The notes under the pieces are model-generated. The model saw only the letters and a list, made by a program, of their open reading frames with translations. It was not told the origin of the DNA and searched no databases. The translations under genes and the position numbers were made by a program. A stretch of 64,000 bases of DNA. Origin: Candidatus Poribacteria bacterium (GTDB taxonomy: Bacteria > Poribacteria > WGA-4E > GCA-2687025). The stretch covers positions 33,301 through 97,300 of the forward strand of contig JAPPNK010000006.1 of the NCBI GenBank assembly GCA_028818695.1, given 5' to 3'. This document shows positions 7,768 through 16,500 of the stretch, one piece after another; positions within the stretch are counted from its first letter, which is position 1; each line of letters opens with the position of its first letter.

Positions 7768-9684
7768 TCAACCCGGCATGATACGGTAAGGAACCCCCGT
7801 AAACAACCCAACCAAGATCCAGACACCCCCTATCAGCGCATCCCCGACCACAACCCCCAAGAAAAACGGGCGCCACCGCCGATACCCTCGAAAACCGAGA
7901 GCCTTCAAAATCATAAACTTGAACGCCCAGCCCCAAAAAAACGAAAACCAGACCGTATGCGGCGCCCAACTGGTCGTCATCGCATAACCCAGCGGATGCA
8001 AACGCCACCATGTAAACCGATAGCGCAAAAAGATGAGACCCGACATCGCCGCCGTCCCAACGCCGATATAACCGAGCTCCGTCCAGCTCGTGTCCGACTG
8101 CGCCAGTATCTGCCGAGACGCCCGCTGAAACGGCTCCGGCGCCGGCCAATAACCCAGATTCAAACCGCCTTTGGAATACCAGAGCCATACGCCCGCAATA
8201 TACGCCGTGAATATCCCCAGCAGTATCGCCGCCGCCATCGGAACGATCGTCTTGCGGCGCCGAACCTTGACCGCATCCGCCGCTTTCAACGAGTTCATCA
8301 TATGCGGCATCATGAACTCCCGCATATCGAACATGAGCGTCTTTTCATACGCCAAGAGCGTCAAATCCCGCGGGGGAATGCGCGACGTCCCAAGCGGTAT
8401 GACAAGATAATCGGACGGGCGGAAGATCGCCAGCAGGAAAAAGAAGCCGCCGTCTGTCACCATCCAGGTCAGCACAACGCACATCGCAAAAAACAGCAGA
8501 TGAACCGACAACGCGACCCAAAACGACATCCCCGCCAACTTGCATAGAAAGCTGAGCGAAAGGATTCCTCCGACAACGCCGAAAAACGCCGCGCGGTACG
8601 GCAGCGCCTCATCCTCGTCCGAAGCGTTCGTCTTTATACCGAGAGCCTTGCGGGCGATGCCGCCTAGATGATGCCGCGCAAGCCACAGAACGTACACAAA
8701 CAGCGCCAGATACCCGCCCATTTCCTGGCGGTTCGCCATCGTCCATCCGCTCACATTCAACCCGAACGCGATAGACGCGACGCTCTGCGCCTTATACACA
8801 AGATAAAAAAGCCAGAAGCTGAGCGACACATCCAAAGGCAGCAGGTAGGTGAAACCGATCACGGTCGGATAGATATGCATATGCAGCCAACGCAAGCCTG
8901 TCCAAGGCCTGTCTGAAAAGAGCGGGTTCGGGTTGAAGCCCATCGGTATTTGTGGGAAGGACGGGATATGCGCATGGACGCCGTTGACGAGATGAATCGC
9001 AACTGGTATGGAGCATCCGAGCCATGTCATTTTGTTGCGGAAGAAGGCGTTGAACGCGCCGCCTCCGCTTGGCTCCATCGTCATTTCGGCGGGCAGCTTC
9101 ACCAGCGGGAAGGCGAAACGCTCATGCTCAACCCACTGCTTGCGCAGCATGACCGACCCGCACAGCATGACAATATAGCTCAGAAGAACATAGCCGATCC
9201 AGATGAGCGCCGGGCGGATCCACAGCTCCCATGGGATGCGCCCGTTCGGTCCGACGCCTTCATAAAATTGACGCGCCGCCTCCGAGTCGCTCACGACAAG
9301 CCATTCGGGGATATGCGGATACAGCAAGTTTGCCCAGTCGTTCGACTCGTTGGCGAAATAGTACGGGGAGGTGAGCATGAACAGGTGGTAGCGCAAAAAC
9401 CCGGAGGACGGGATGCCCGACGCGACGATCATCATGATCCATATGACCATCAGCTCCGCGGCGGAAAAGGCGGCTGAGGGGCGTATGCGCCGAAGGGCGG
9501 GGTTGATCGCCAAGATCAGCAGCGAAAAGAGGAAAAACTGCCCTATCGGAAAATGGTTGCCTGCGATGAACGTGTTGCGGACATAGTAATCGTTGTAGGG
9601 CGTCAAGGCAGACAAAAAAAGAACATACAACGCCCCGACAGCAAACGCGCGCCATGTGAAGCCCCGCGGCGCATCGCTTTTCAT
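7768..9684 (-). CDS. DUF6785-type polytopic membrane protein
   Basis: A 638-residue inner-membrane protein with about a dozen hydrophobic segments. The early region AELMVIWIMMIVASGIPSSG followed by RYHLF, and the IPEWL segment with a following YEGVGPNGRIPW, are as I remember the DUF6785 family (with an associated DUF6784 region), which is distantly reminiscent of OPT oligopeptide transporters. Function and substrate are not known. A second member is encoded at 42004-44067. The start is three bases after the thiamine pyrophosphokinase stop, so the two genes form an operon. Confidence 0.8.
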   Translation of the reverse strand: MKSDAPRGFTWRAFAVGALYVLFLSALTPYNDYYVRNTFIAGNHFPIGQFFLFSLLILAINPALRRIRPSAAFSAAELMVIWIMMIVASGIPSSGFLRYHLFMLTSPYYFANESNDWANLLYPHIPEWLVVSDSEAARQFYEGVGPNGRIPWELWIRPALIWIGYVLLSYIVMLCGSVMLRKQWVEHERFAFPLVKLPAEMTMEPSGGGAFNAFFRNKMTWLGCSIPVAIHLVNGVHAHIPSFPQIPMGFNPNPLFSDRPWTGLRWLHMHIYPTVIGFTYLLPLDVSLSFWLFYLVYKAQSVASIAFGLNVSGWTMANRQEMGGYLALFVYVLWLARHHLGGIARKALGIKTNASDEDEALPYRAAFFGVVGGILSLSFLCKLAGMSFWVALSVHLLFFAMCVVLTWMVTDGGFFFLLAIFRPSDYLVIPLGTSRIPPRDLTLLAYEKTLMFDMREFMMPHMMNSLKAADAVKVRRRKTIVPMAAAILLGIFTAYIAGVWLWYSKGGLNLGYWPAPEPFQRASRQILAQSDTSWTELGYIGVGTAAMSGLIFLRYRFTWWRLHPLGYAMTTSWAPHTVWFSFFWGWAFKFMILKALGFRGYRRWRPFFLGVVVGDALIGGVWILVGLFTGVPYRIMPG

Positions 9685-9687
9685 CGA

Positions 9688-10383
9688 TTATGACCAGTTG
9701 TGCGCAACATAGACAGGAGGAGACCGCTCATCCAGCTGAATGCGGACATGGTCGGCGTCCGGAAGAAACTCGTTGCGGAGCGCGTTCGCGCGGCGGTTCG
9801 ACAGGCTAAAGCTGAGAAGCGGCCAGCGCAAGCCCTCTGTCCAGCAGACGCGCGCCTCGCCGGCAAACGGAAGGAACGACACGCGGTTGAGTCCAGACCC
9901 TTTCCGCCGAAGAGACAGCTTTTCAACGCACAGATAGAGCGCCTCTTTCGGCTCTGACAGCCGCGCTTCGGCTCCCAGGTCATGCGCTTCGTATAACAGC
10001 AGCATATTGCCAAGAAAATGGTCATGGTCGAAGGCGTCCTGCCGCGGGAACGCTCCGTGGATGTCGATCTTCCGCCTTTGAAGTTCAAGGGCGGCATGCA
10101 GGGCGAGCTGCCCGTCGGTGAGGTCTTTGTCGGTTTGTCCTTCCCATCTGCGTTCGATATGCGCGAAAGAGCTGTCTTCGAGAGCAGACAGGTTGAAGGA
10201 GTCGAAGTCGCCGATGATAAGCGCGGCGTTCGGCGCGGCGTCAAGCCACTCAAGCGTTTCGGCTCCTCCGTCCGCAAAGACGCAGACGGTGTTCGCCTGC
10301 CGCGCGGAGCGTTCATAAAAGGCGCGCGCCGACAGGTCGTACCGTCCATTCAAAAACAGCGCGGCGCGCAAGCGATTTGACAT
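9688..10383 (-). CDS. thiN: Thiamine pyrophosphokinase
   Basis: This 231-residue protein matches thiamine diphosphokinase, which transfers pyrophosphate from ATP to thiamine to give the cofactor TPP. Visible motifs are VFADGGAETL, PNAALIIGDFDS and QTDKDLTDGQLAL in the N-terminal catalytic domain, and FSLSNRRANAL in the C-terminal thiamine-binding domain. It is cytoplasmic and of normal length. It heads a two-gene operon with the DUF6785 membrane protein. There is no Shine-Dalgarno sequence; the promoter places the transcript start at or next to the ATG. Confidence 0.85.
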   Translation of the reverse strand: MSNRLRAALFLNGRYDLSARAFYERSARQANTVCVFADGGAETLEWLDAAPNAALIIGDFDSFNLSALEDSSFAHIERRWEGQTDKDLTDGQLALHAALELQRRKIDIHGAFPRQDAFDHDHFLGNMLLLYEAHDLGAEARLSEPKEALYLCVEKLSLRRKGSGLNRVSFLPFAGEARVCWTEGLRWPLLSFSLSNRRANALRNEFLPDADHVRIQLDERSPPVYVAHNWS

Positions 10384-10390
10384 GCCTGCA

Positions 10391-10419
10391 AGTGTAAGCC
10401 GTCATGACATATCTGTCAA
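10391..10419 (-). promoter_or_regulatory. Sigma70-type promoter of thiN (predicts leaderless mRNA)
   Basis: On the minus strand TTGACA (10419-10414) is followed after exactly 17 bases by TACACT (10396-10391). Only seven bases separate the -10 element from the thiN ATG at 10383, so transcription should begin on or beside the start codon. Confidence 0.6.
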
Positions 10420-10483
10420 CGCCTGCGCCGATCTGGCATCCCTGATCGAATAGCGGCTCCCTCATTCCCGTCCGTCTTTCTGT

Positions 10484-10560
10484 GATTCCTGCCCATTTCT
10501 CCGTTTCTCCCCGTGATTCCCGCCCTTTTCTCCGTCATTCTCGCGCAAGCGGGAATCTTA
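10484..10560. repeat. REP-like intergenic repeat cluster
   Basis: The intergenic region contains two imperfect copies of a TGATTCC(C/T)GCCC.TTTCTCCGT unit and ends in GTCATTCTCGCGCAAGCGGG plus AATCTTA, the hairpin-forming element that recurs at 13292, 33743 and 54453. The rest of the 240-base gap between thiN and clpB holds only the two divergent promoters. Confidence 0.55.
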
Positions 10561-10575
10561 TCGTTGGCGCGATAA

Positions 10576-10604
10576 TTGCATAGAAACTCCCAAGAGACTA
10601 TTCT
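10576..10604 (+). promoter_or_regulatory. Putative clpB promoter
   Basis: TTGCAT (10576-10581), 17-base spacer, TATTCT (10599-10604), each 4/6 to the sigma70 consensus and 20 bases before the clpB ATG. No CIRCE-type inverted repeat or clear sigma32 element was seen. Confidence 0.35.
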
Positions 10605-10623
10605 TTAGAAGAAAGGTTGAACA

Positions 10624-13215
10624 ATGAGAATGGAACGACTGACCGTCAAGGCAAAAGATGCGCTTCAGCTCGCCCATGAGTACGCCAGCGAGCGCGATCA
10701 TCCGGAGCTGTCGCCTGAGCATACGCTGCTAGCGCTCCTAGACCAGACCGAATCGCCCGTCTCCGCGGTCTTGCAAAGCGCCGGCGTTGAACCAGCGCAG
10801 GCGCGCGCCGAGGTACTGGCGGAGGTGGAGAAAAAGCCGCGCGTGACCGGCGCCGCCGACCTGCTCATGTCCTCCAGCTCCCGCCGCGCCCTGGACGACG
10901 CTTGGAAACAGGCAAAAGCGCTCGGCGACGAATACTTGAGCGTGGAGCATCTGCTGATCGGCATTTTAAAACAGAAAGAAACGCCGGCGGCGAAGGTCCT
11001 GCGCGAGCTGGGTCTCACAACCGAAACGGCGCTGGAAACGCTTGAGACCGTGCGCGGCGGACATACCGCCGACAGCCCCAACGCCGAAGAACGGTACCAC
11101 GCTTTAGAACGGTACGGACGCGACTACACCGCTCTTGCGGAAGCCGGCAAGTTAGATCCTGTCATCGGGCGCGACGCGGAAATACGGCGCGTCATGCAGG
11201 CGCTCTCTAGACGCACTAAAAACAACCCGGCGCTCATCGGGGAGCCGGGCGTCGGCAAAACGGCCATTGCGGAAGGCTTAGCCCAGCGCATCGTCGCCGG
11301 CGATGTCCCAGAAAGCTTGAAAAACAAACGGCTTGTCGCGCTTGACATGGGCGCGCTCGTCGCCGGCACAAAATTTCGAGGCGAGTTTGAAGATCGACTC
11401 AAGGCGCTACTGAAAGAGGTGAACAAGTCGGACGGGCAGATCATACTCTTCATTGATGAAATGCATACAATCGTCGGCGCGGGCGCCGCGGAAGGCGCCA
11501 TGGACGCCTCCAACATGCTCAAGCCCGCTCTCGCGCGCGGCGAACTGCGCTGCATCGGGGCGACGACGCTGGACGAATACCGCAAGCGCATCGAAAAGGA
11601 CGCCGCGCTGGAACGCCGTTTTCAACCTGTCATGGTGGATGAGCCGAATGTGGAGGAAACGGTCGCCATTCTGCGCGGACTGAAGGAACGGTACGAAGTC
11701 CATCATGGCGTTCGGATACAGGACTCGGCGCTGGTCGCGGCGGCGTCGCTTTCCCGCCGTTACATCTCCGACAGATTTCTGCCGGACAAGGCGGTCGACC
11801 TCATGGACGAATCCGCCTCGCGCCTCCGCATGGAGATCGACAGCGTCCCAACGCCCATTGACGAGGTGGATAGGCGCATGATTCAGTTGGAGATTGAACG
11901 GCGCGCCCTAGAAAATGAAAAAGACGCCGCCTCAAAGGAACGGCTGGAACGGCTCAACGGCGAAATGGCGGAGCTGAAAGAGCGCGCCGCCGCGCTCAAA
12001 TTGCGCTGGGAATCTGAAAAACAGGCGATACAGGACCAGCGCGAAACAATGGAGCGCATTGAACAGCTGAAAATCGACCTGGAGCAAGCGCAGAGAGAAA
12101 GCGACTTTGCAAAAGCGGGGCGCATCCAGTACGGGGACCTGCCTGAAATGGAGCGGCAGCTGGAAAACGCCATGAAAGCGCAGGACGGAATCGAGCCGAT
12201 GCTCAAAGAGGAGGTGACGCCGGACGACATCGCCGAAGTGGTCGCCTCATGGACAGGCGTTCCCGTCTCGCGTATGATGGAAGGCGAAACCAAAAAGCTG
12301 ATACAGATGGAGAAGATCCTGCGCGAAAGGGTCGTCGGACAGGACGAAGCGGTCGAAGCGCTCTCAAACGCGGTGCGAAGGGCGCGGGCGGGACTGCAGG
12401 ACGCGAACCGCCCCATCGGCTCGTTCATCTTCCTAGGTCCAACAGGCGTCGGCAAAACAGAACTCGCAAAGACGCTCGCCGACTTCCTGTTCGACTCCCC
12501 CGACGCAATGACCCGAATCGACATGAGCGAGTATATGGAGCGGCACTCCGTCGCCCGGCTCATCGGCGCGCCCCCTGGCTATATTGGACACGACGAAGGA
12601 GGTCAGCTGACCGAAGCCGTGCGCCGCAAGCCGTACTCGGTCGTCCTATTTGACGAAATCGAAAAGGCGCACCCGGAGACGCTGAACGCCCTGCTGCAAG
12701 TCCTGGACGACGGAAGAATGACCGACAGCCAAGGGCGCGTCGTCGACTTCCGAAACGCCGTCATCGTCATGACCTCCAACATCGGCAGCCAGTGGATACA
12801 GGAGGCGGAAGATGTGGACTCGGCGCGCGAAAAGTCGGGAGCCGAATTGAGATCAACCTTCAGACCTGAATTTTTGAACCGCATTGACGAGATCATCTTC
12901 TTCAACCGCTTGACTCCGGAGGCGCTGGAGAAGATTGTCGACATTCAGTTTGCGGAGCTGAAACAGCGCGCGGCAGAGAAAAACCTGACGCTTTCGCTGA
13001 CGGAACAAGCGCGCCGATGGGTCGCTAAAAAAGGGTACGACCCCGCCTACGGCGCCCGACCTCTCAAACGGCTCTTTCAGCGCGAGGTGTTGAACCCGCT
13101 GGCGAAGAGCATGTTAAAGGGCGAGATAAAAGACGGCGCCGAAGTCAAAATCGAACTGAACGAAGACGGCGGCGTCCTCTTCAACATCGACTATCCCGTT
13201 CAGCAAGCCTCATGA
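10624..13215 (+). CDS. clpB: ATP-dependent chaperone ClpB
   Basis: An 863-residue Hsp100 disaggregase that works with DnaK to resolubilise aggregated protein in the cytoplasm. Order: N-terminal Clp repeat domain (about 1-145), first AAA+ domain with Walker A GEPGVGKT at 206-213, the coiled-coil middle domain (about 410-530, rich in Glu/Lys/Leu) that separates ClpB from ClpA, second AAA+ domain with Walker A GPTGVGKT near 605, and the C-terminal D2-small domain. Length is standard. AAAGG precedes the ATG by a few bases. It appears monocistronic; downstream lies a 300-base repeat-bearing gap. Confidence 0.96.
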   Translation: MRMERLTVKAKDALQLAHEYASERDHPELSPEHTLLALLDQTESPVSAVLQSAGVEPAQARAEVLAEVEKKPRVTGAADLLMSSSSRRALDDAWKQAKALGDEYLSVEHLLIGILKQKETPAAKVLRELGLTTETALETLETVRGGHTADSPNAEERYHALERYGRDYTALAEAGKLDPVIGRDAEIRRVMQALSRRTKNNPALIGEPGVGKTAIAEGLAQRIVAGDVPESLKNKRLVALDMGALVAGTKFRGEFEDRLKALLKEVNKSDGQIILFIDEMHTIVGAGAAEGAMDASNMLKPALARGELRCIGATTLDEYRKRIEKDAALERRFQPVMVDEPNVEETVAILRGLKERYEVHHGVRIQDSALVAAASLSRRYISDRFLPDKAVDLMDESASRLRMEIDSVPTPIDEVDRRMIQLEIERRALENEKDAASKERLERLNGEMAELKERAAALKLRWESEKQAIQDQRETMERIEQLKIDLEQAQRESDFAKAGRIQYGDLPEMERQLENAMKAQDGIEPMLKEEVTPDDIAEVVASWTGVPVSRMMEGETKKLIQMEKILRERVVGQDEAVEALSNAVRRARAGLQDANRPIGSFIFLGPTGVGKTELAKTLADFLFDSPDAMTRIDMSEYMERHSVARLIGAPPGYIGHDEGGQLTEAVRRKPYSVVLFDEIEKAHPETLNALLQVLDDGRMTDSQGRVVDFRNAVIVMTSNIGSQWIQEAEDVDSAREKSGAELRSTFRPEFLNRIDEIIFFNRLTPEALEKIVDIQFAELKQRAAEKNLTLSLTEQARRWVAKKGYDPAYGARPLKRLFQREVLNPLAKSMLKGEIKDGAEVKIELNEDGGVLFNIDYPVQQAS

Positions 13216-13229
13216 ACTGACGCCATGCT

Positions 13230-13299
13230 TAAAGTTGGGACAGTTGAACGAATGATCTCTCTATTTATGGGAAAAGGCGTCGCCAACCAGGCCGTCATT
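13230..13299 (+). repeat. 70-bp dispersed repeat, copy A
   Basis: From TAAAGTTGGGACAGTT to GGCCGTCATT this 70-base segment matches 63885-63954 at 65 of 70 positions without gaps. It runs into a REP-like hairpin at 13292-13320. The remainder of the 13216-13516 gap shows no credible gene; a 99-codon open frame here is just translated repeat. Confidence 0.8.
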
Positions 13300-13320
13300 C
13301 CCGCGAAAGCGGGAATCCAG
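13292..13320. repeat. REP-like hairpin
   Basis: GTCATTCCCGCGAAAGCGGG followed by AATCC forms a short stem (CCCGC/GCGGG). It is the same element as at 10531-10560 and 33743-33770. Confidence 0.65.
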
Positions 13321-13516
13321 AGTCCAATCGACGACGTCCGCATTCACAATCAGATTTGTCCTAACTCAAGGCGTAAGCTCAGTATGAACGGTCCGCCTCT
13401 TATGTGTTGGGACATCGTATCGGATGAATCGTTTTGGAAGCGAACAAGCCTCCGCTTAACGGAGTGTCATTTCCGCGCAGGCGCAAAACCAGAAGCGCGC
13501 CAGGAACCGGCCGCGC

Positions 13517-16500
13517 ATGGTTAAACGCGCGCTAAAGGCGGCAGGCGCGTTGGTCTTGCGTCTCTTTTTTGGGGCGGCGACGCTGTGCGCCCTCCAATCC
13601 ACGCCCGCCGACGCGCAAACGCTCCCTCAGCAGTGGCTCCCTGCGTCCCCGCTGTCGCTTCAAGACGGACGCGCCGCGCCGCGGCAGGCAGACATCGCTG
13701 CGGCGGGGACGTATGCCGCGGTTGTGTGGAGCGCAGATCCGTTCGGAGTTCAGACGCTGTTTTGGAGAGAAAGCGTAGACAGGGGCGAAACATGGGAGCC
13801 TGTAACGCTGCTATTCCCGCCGGACGCCGAAAGAACGGAGCCGGCCGCGGCGCACGACGGCTCCTCGCTCTGGGTCGCATGGACGCAGCGCAGCCCGGAC
13901 GGCGGAACCGACATCTGGACGGCGCGCCGTTCCGAAAACGGATGGACAAGCCCAACCCGCGCAACAGCGGCAGGCTCCGCCGCCCGTCCGCGGCTCGCTG
14001 TCACGCGCTCAAGCCCGCGCCGGGCTGCGCTGGCGTATGAAGATCGTTCCGGCGCCTTTCCGCGCGCCATGCTTGTGGAATCGGAGAACGGCGGAACCGT
14101 ATGGTCTGCGCCGCGCCCTCTGGGAGACGCTGACGCGCCGACCGCTCAACCGGACGTCGCAGCTATCAACGGCGTCTTTCATCTGGTGTGGCAAGATTTT
14201 CGGACGCCTCAACCGCATCTGTACTACGCGGCGCGCGGCAGAGGATTCGCCTCTCCGATTCGCCGTCTGTCGCAAACGCCCGGCGTTCGCTCGCCTTTTA
14301 TCGACGCCAGGGACGGCAAGCTTCTCGCCGCCTGGGAAGGGCAGCCGGGCGCCGGCGGTCCCGACATCTACGCGGCTCTCGGCGATTCAAACACGCGCGA
14401 ATGGACTCCCCCCTCTGCCTTGACAAACACCGCCTCGCAGTCGGCGCGCCCAACCGGCTCCGTCTGGGGCGGGGGCGCCGTCGTCGTTTGGCAGGACGGC
14501 AGAAGCGGTCTGTTTGATCTCTACGCCGCCCAAATGCAGCCGGACGGATCTTGGGACGCCCCTTTCGCGCTCATCGAATCGCCCGCGCCATCGACGCTGC
14601 CGAGAATGTCGGCGTCCTTCGATCTGCCGGGAGGACAGGCGCAGCTGATATGGATGGAAAACGGAGCCGTTCTTCATTCAGCGCGTGACTCGATTCCGCC
14701 CGATAGACCCTCCCAGCCCGTTCATTTTGACCTCTCCGCCAACGCGGGATGGGACGACGACGGAACGCTCCTGTTTAGATGGGAAGAAACGCTCGGCGCC
14801 CATGCCTATCAAGCCGACCTAACGATAGACGGAGCCGAAACCCAAACCATCATGCTGGACGCTCCGACTCTCACGCTGACGCTGGCGGCGGGAACGGCGG
14901 TCTTAACCGTAACCGCCGTAGACGCGGTCGGAAACGCAAGCGAGCCGTCCATTCCGAGCGTCCCTGTGCGCGTTGACTCCATCCCGCCGGCGGCGCGAAT
15001 TTACCGCCCTGTCGACGGCGAACAGCTCTTCGCAGAATACGCCGCCCTCTTTTCATGCGTTGACGCGAACCTGAAATCATGCGTCGTTGAGATCGGCGAG
15101 GGGGAGAACCCGTCTGAATGGGCGCCGCTGGCAGGTCCGTTCATCGAATCGTTTGAGGAGCCGCAGTCGGCGCTGTTTCAAGTGAACCGGCGCAGCGGCG
15201 TCGTAACCCTCCGCGTCCGCGCCGAAGACGCCGCCGGCAACAGGTCCGAAGCGGTCGCGCGCGCCGTTGTGGATGTTGAGGAGCCGCCGGCAGCGCAGAT
15301 TGAGAGCCACTCTCCGCTTTGGGAGGAGCCGATCTTAGCGACAGGCAGGCGAGACGCCGACTGGTCCGACGCGGCGCAGCGGCTCGCCTATATCTCGGAT
15401 GAATCTGGAGCCGCCGATCTCTGGACTGCGCGGCTGGACGGCTCCGACGCCTCTCCCGCGGCGGCGGACGCTTTTCTAGACGCCTCCCCGTCATGGCATC
15501 CGAACGGGAGATGGATCGCGTATGCGTCGCTGCGCGGCGGCGTGTGGCAGATCGCGGCGCGCGACTGGCGCACAGGCGAGGAAAAGCCGCTCGTCATATC
15601 GGAATACGAGGACCGCGAGCCGTCTTGGTCGCCAGACGGAAGCGCGCTGGCGTTTGTGAGCGCGCGAAGCGGCCGCGACGAGATCTATCTGCTTGAAAAC
15701 GCCGAGGCAGCGTTGAACGACGCGCCCCCGCTCATTCGACGAGCCGTTCGAGGCGGCGTCCCCGGCAGACGCCCCAGTTGGCATCCGAACGGAACGGCGC
15801 TTGCGTATGAATCGCTTCAAGGAGGCGCGCCGCATATCTGGACGCTAGACCTATACGAAGGCGCGCCCCGTCCGCTGATTCAGATCGCCGACTCCCGCGC
15901 TCCCGTTTACAGCCCCGCAGGAAAGCGCGTCATGTTCACTCGATTTATCAACGGCTCCCCGTCGCTCTGGGTATGGAGCGCGTTGAGCGGCGACGTTCAT
16001 CGACTCACCCCCCTAGGGCTGGAGGCGCAATTCGGCGTCTGGACAGCGGGAGAATCGGCGGCGTTTGAAACGGGAGGCGATCTGGCGGTCGCCCCGCTTG
16101 TTGCGCCGGCGCCTGATCTGGAAGCGCGTATCGCGTCGCCGAGAAGCGGGTCTGTCGTCAGCGGACGGGTGAAGGTGACAGGCTCCGCGCGCGGCGAACG
16201 CTTCGATTCATACGACCTAACCTACGCCCCCGCAGACCGCTCCGCCGCGCCGGTCTCCGTCACGGGCGTCGCCTCCTCTCCAGTGGAGCGGGACGGGTTC
16301 TTGGGCTTATGGAACGCGGAAGGTTTGTCGGGCGATTTCATTCTTCGGCTCATGGTGAACGGCGCGGACGGTCAGCCCGCCGCATCTGCCGAATCGCGCG
16401 TGTCCATTTTGGCGCCGTCCGCCGAGCTGGACATCCGGGAGCCAGGAAACGGCATGCAAACTTTGGAAAAGGAGATACGCCTGCGCGGCAGGGCGCGCGG

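Noticed and set aside
9684-10383. TPP riboswitch in front of thiN
   Set aside because: The promoter -10 box ends seven bases before the ATG, leaving no room for a leader.
13225-13524. 99-codon open frame after clpB
   Set aside because: It is translated repeat sequence (70-bp element plus REP-like hairpin, giving the common VIPAKAGIQ artefact) without a family match or ribosome site.
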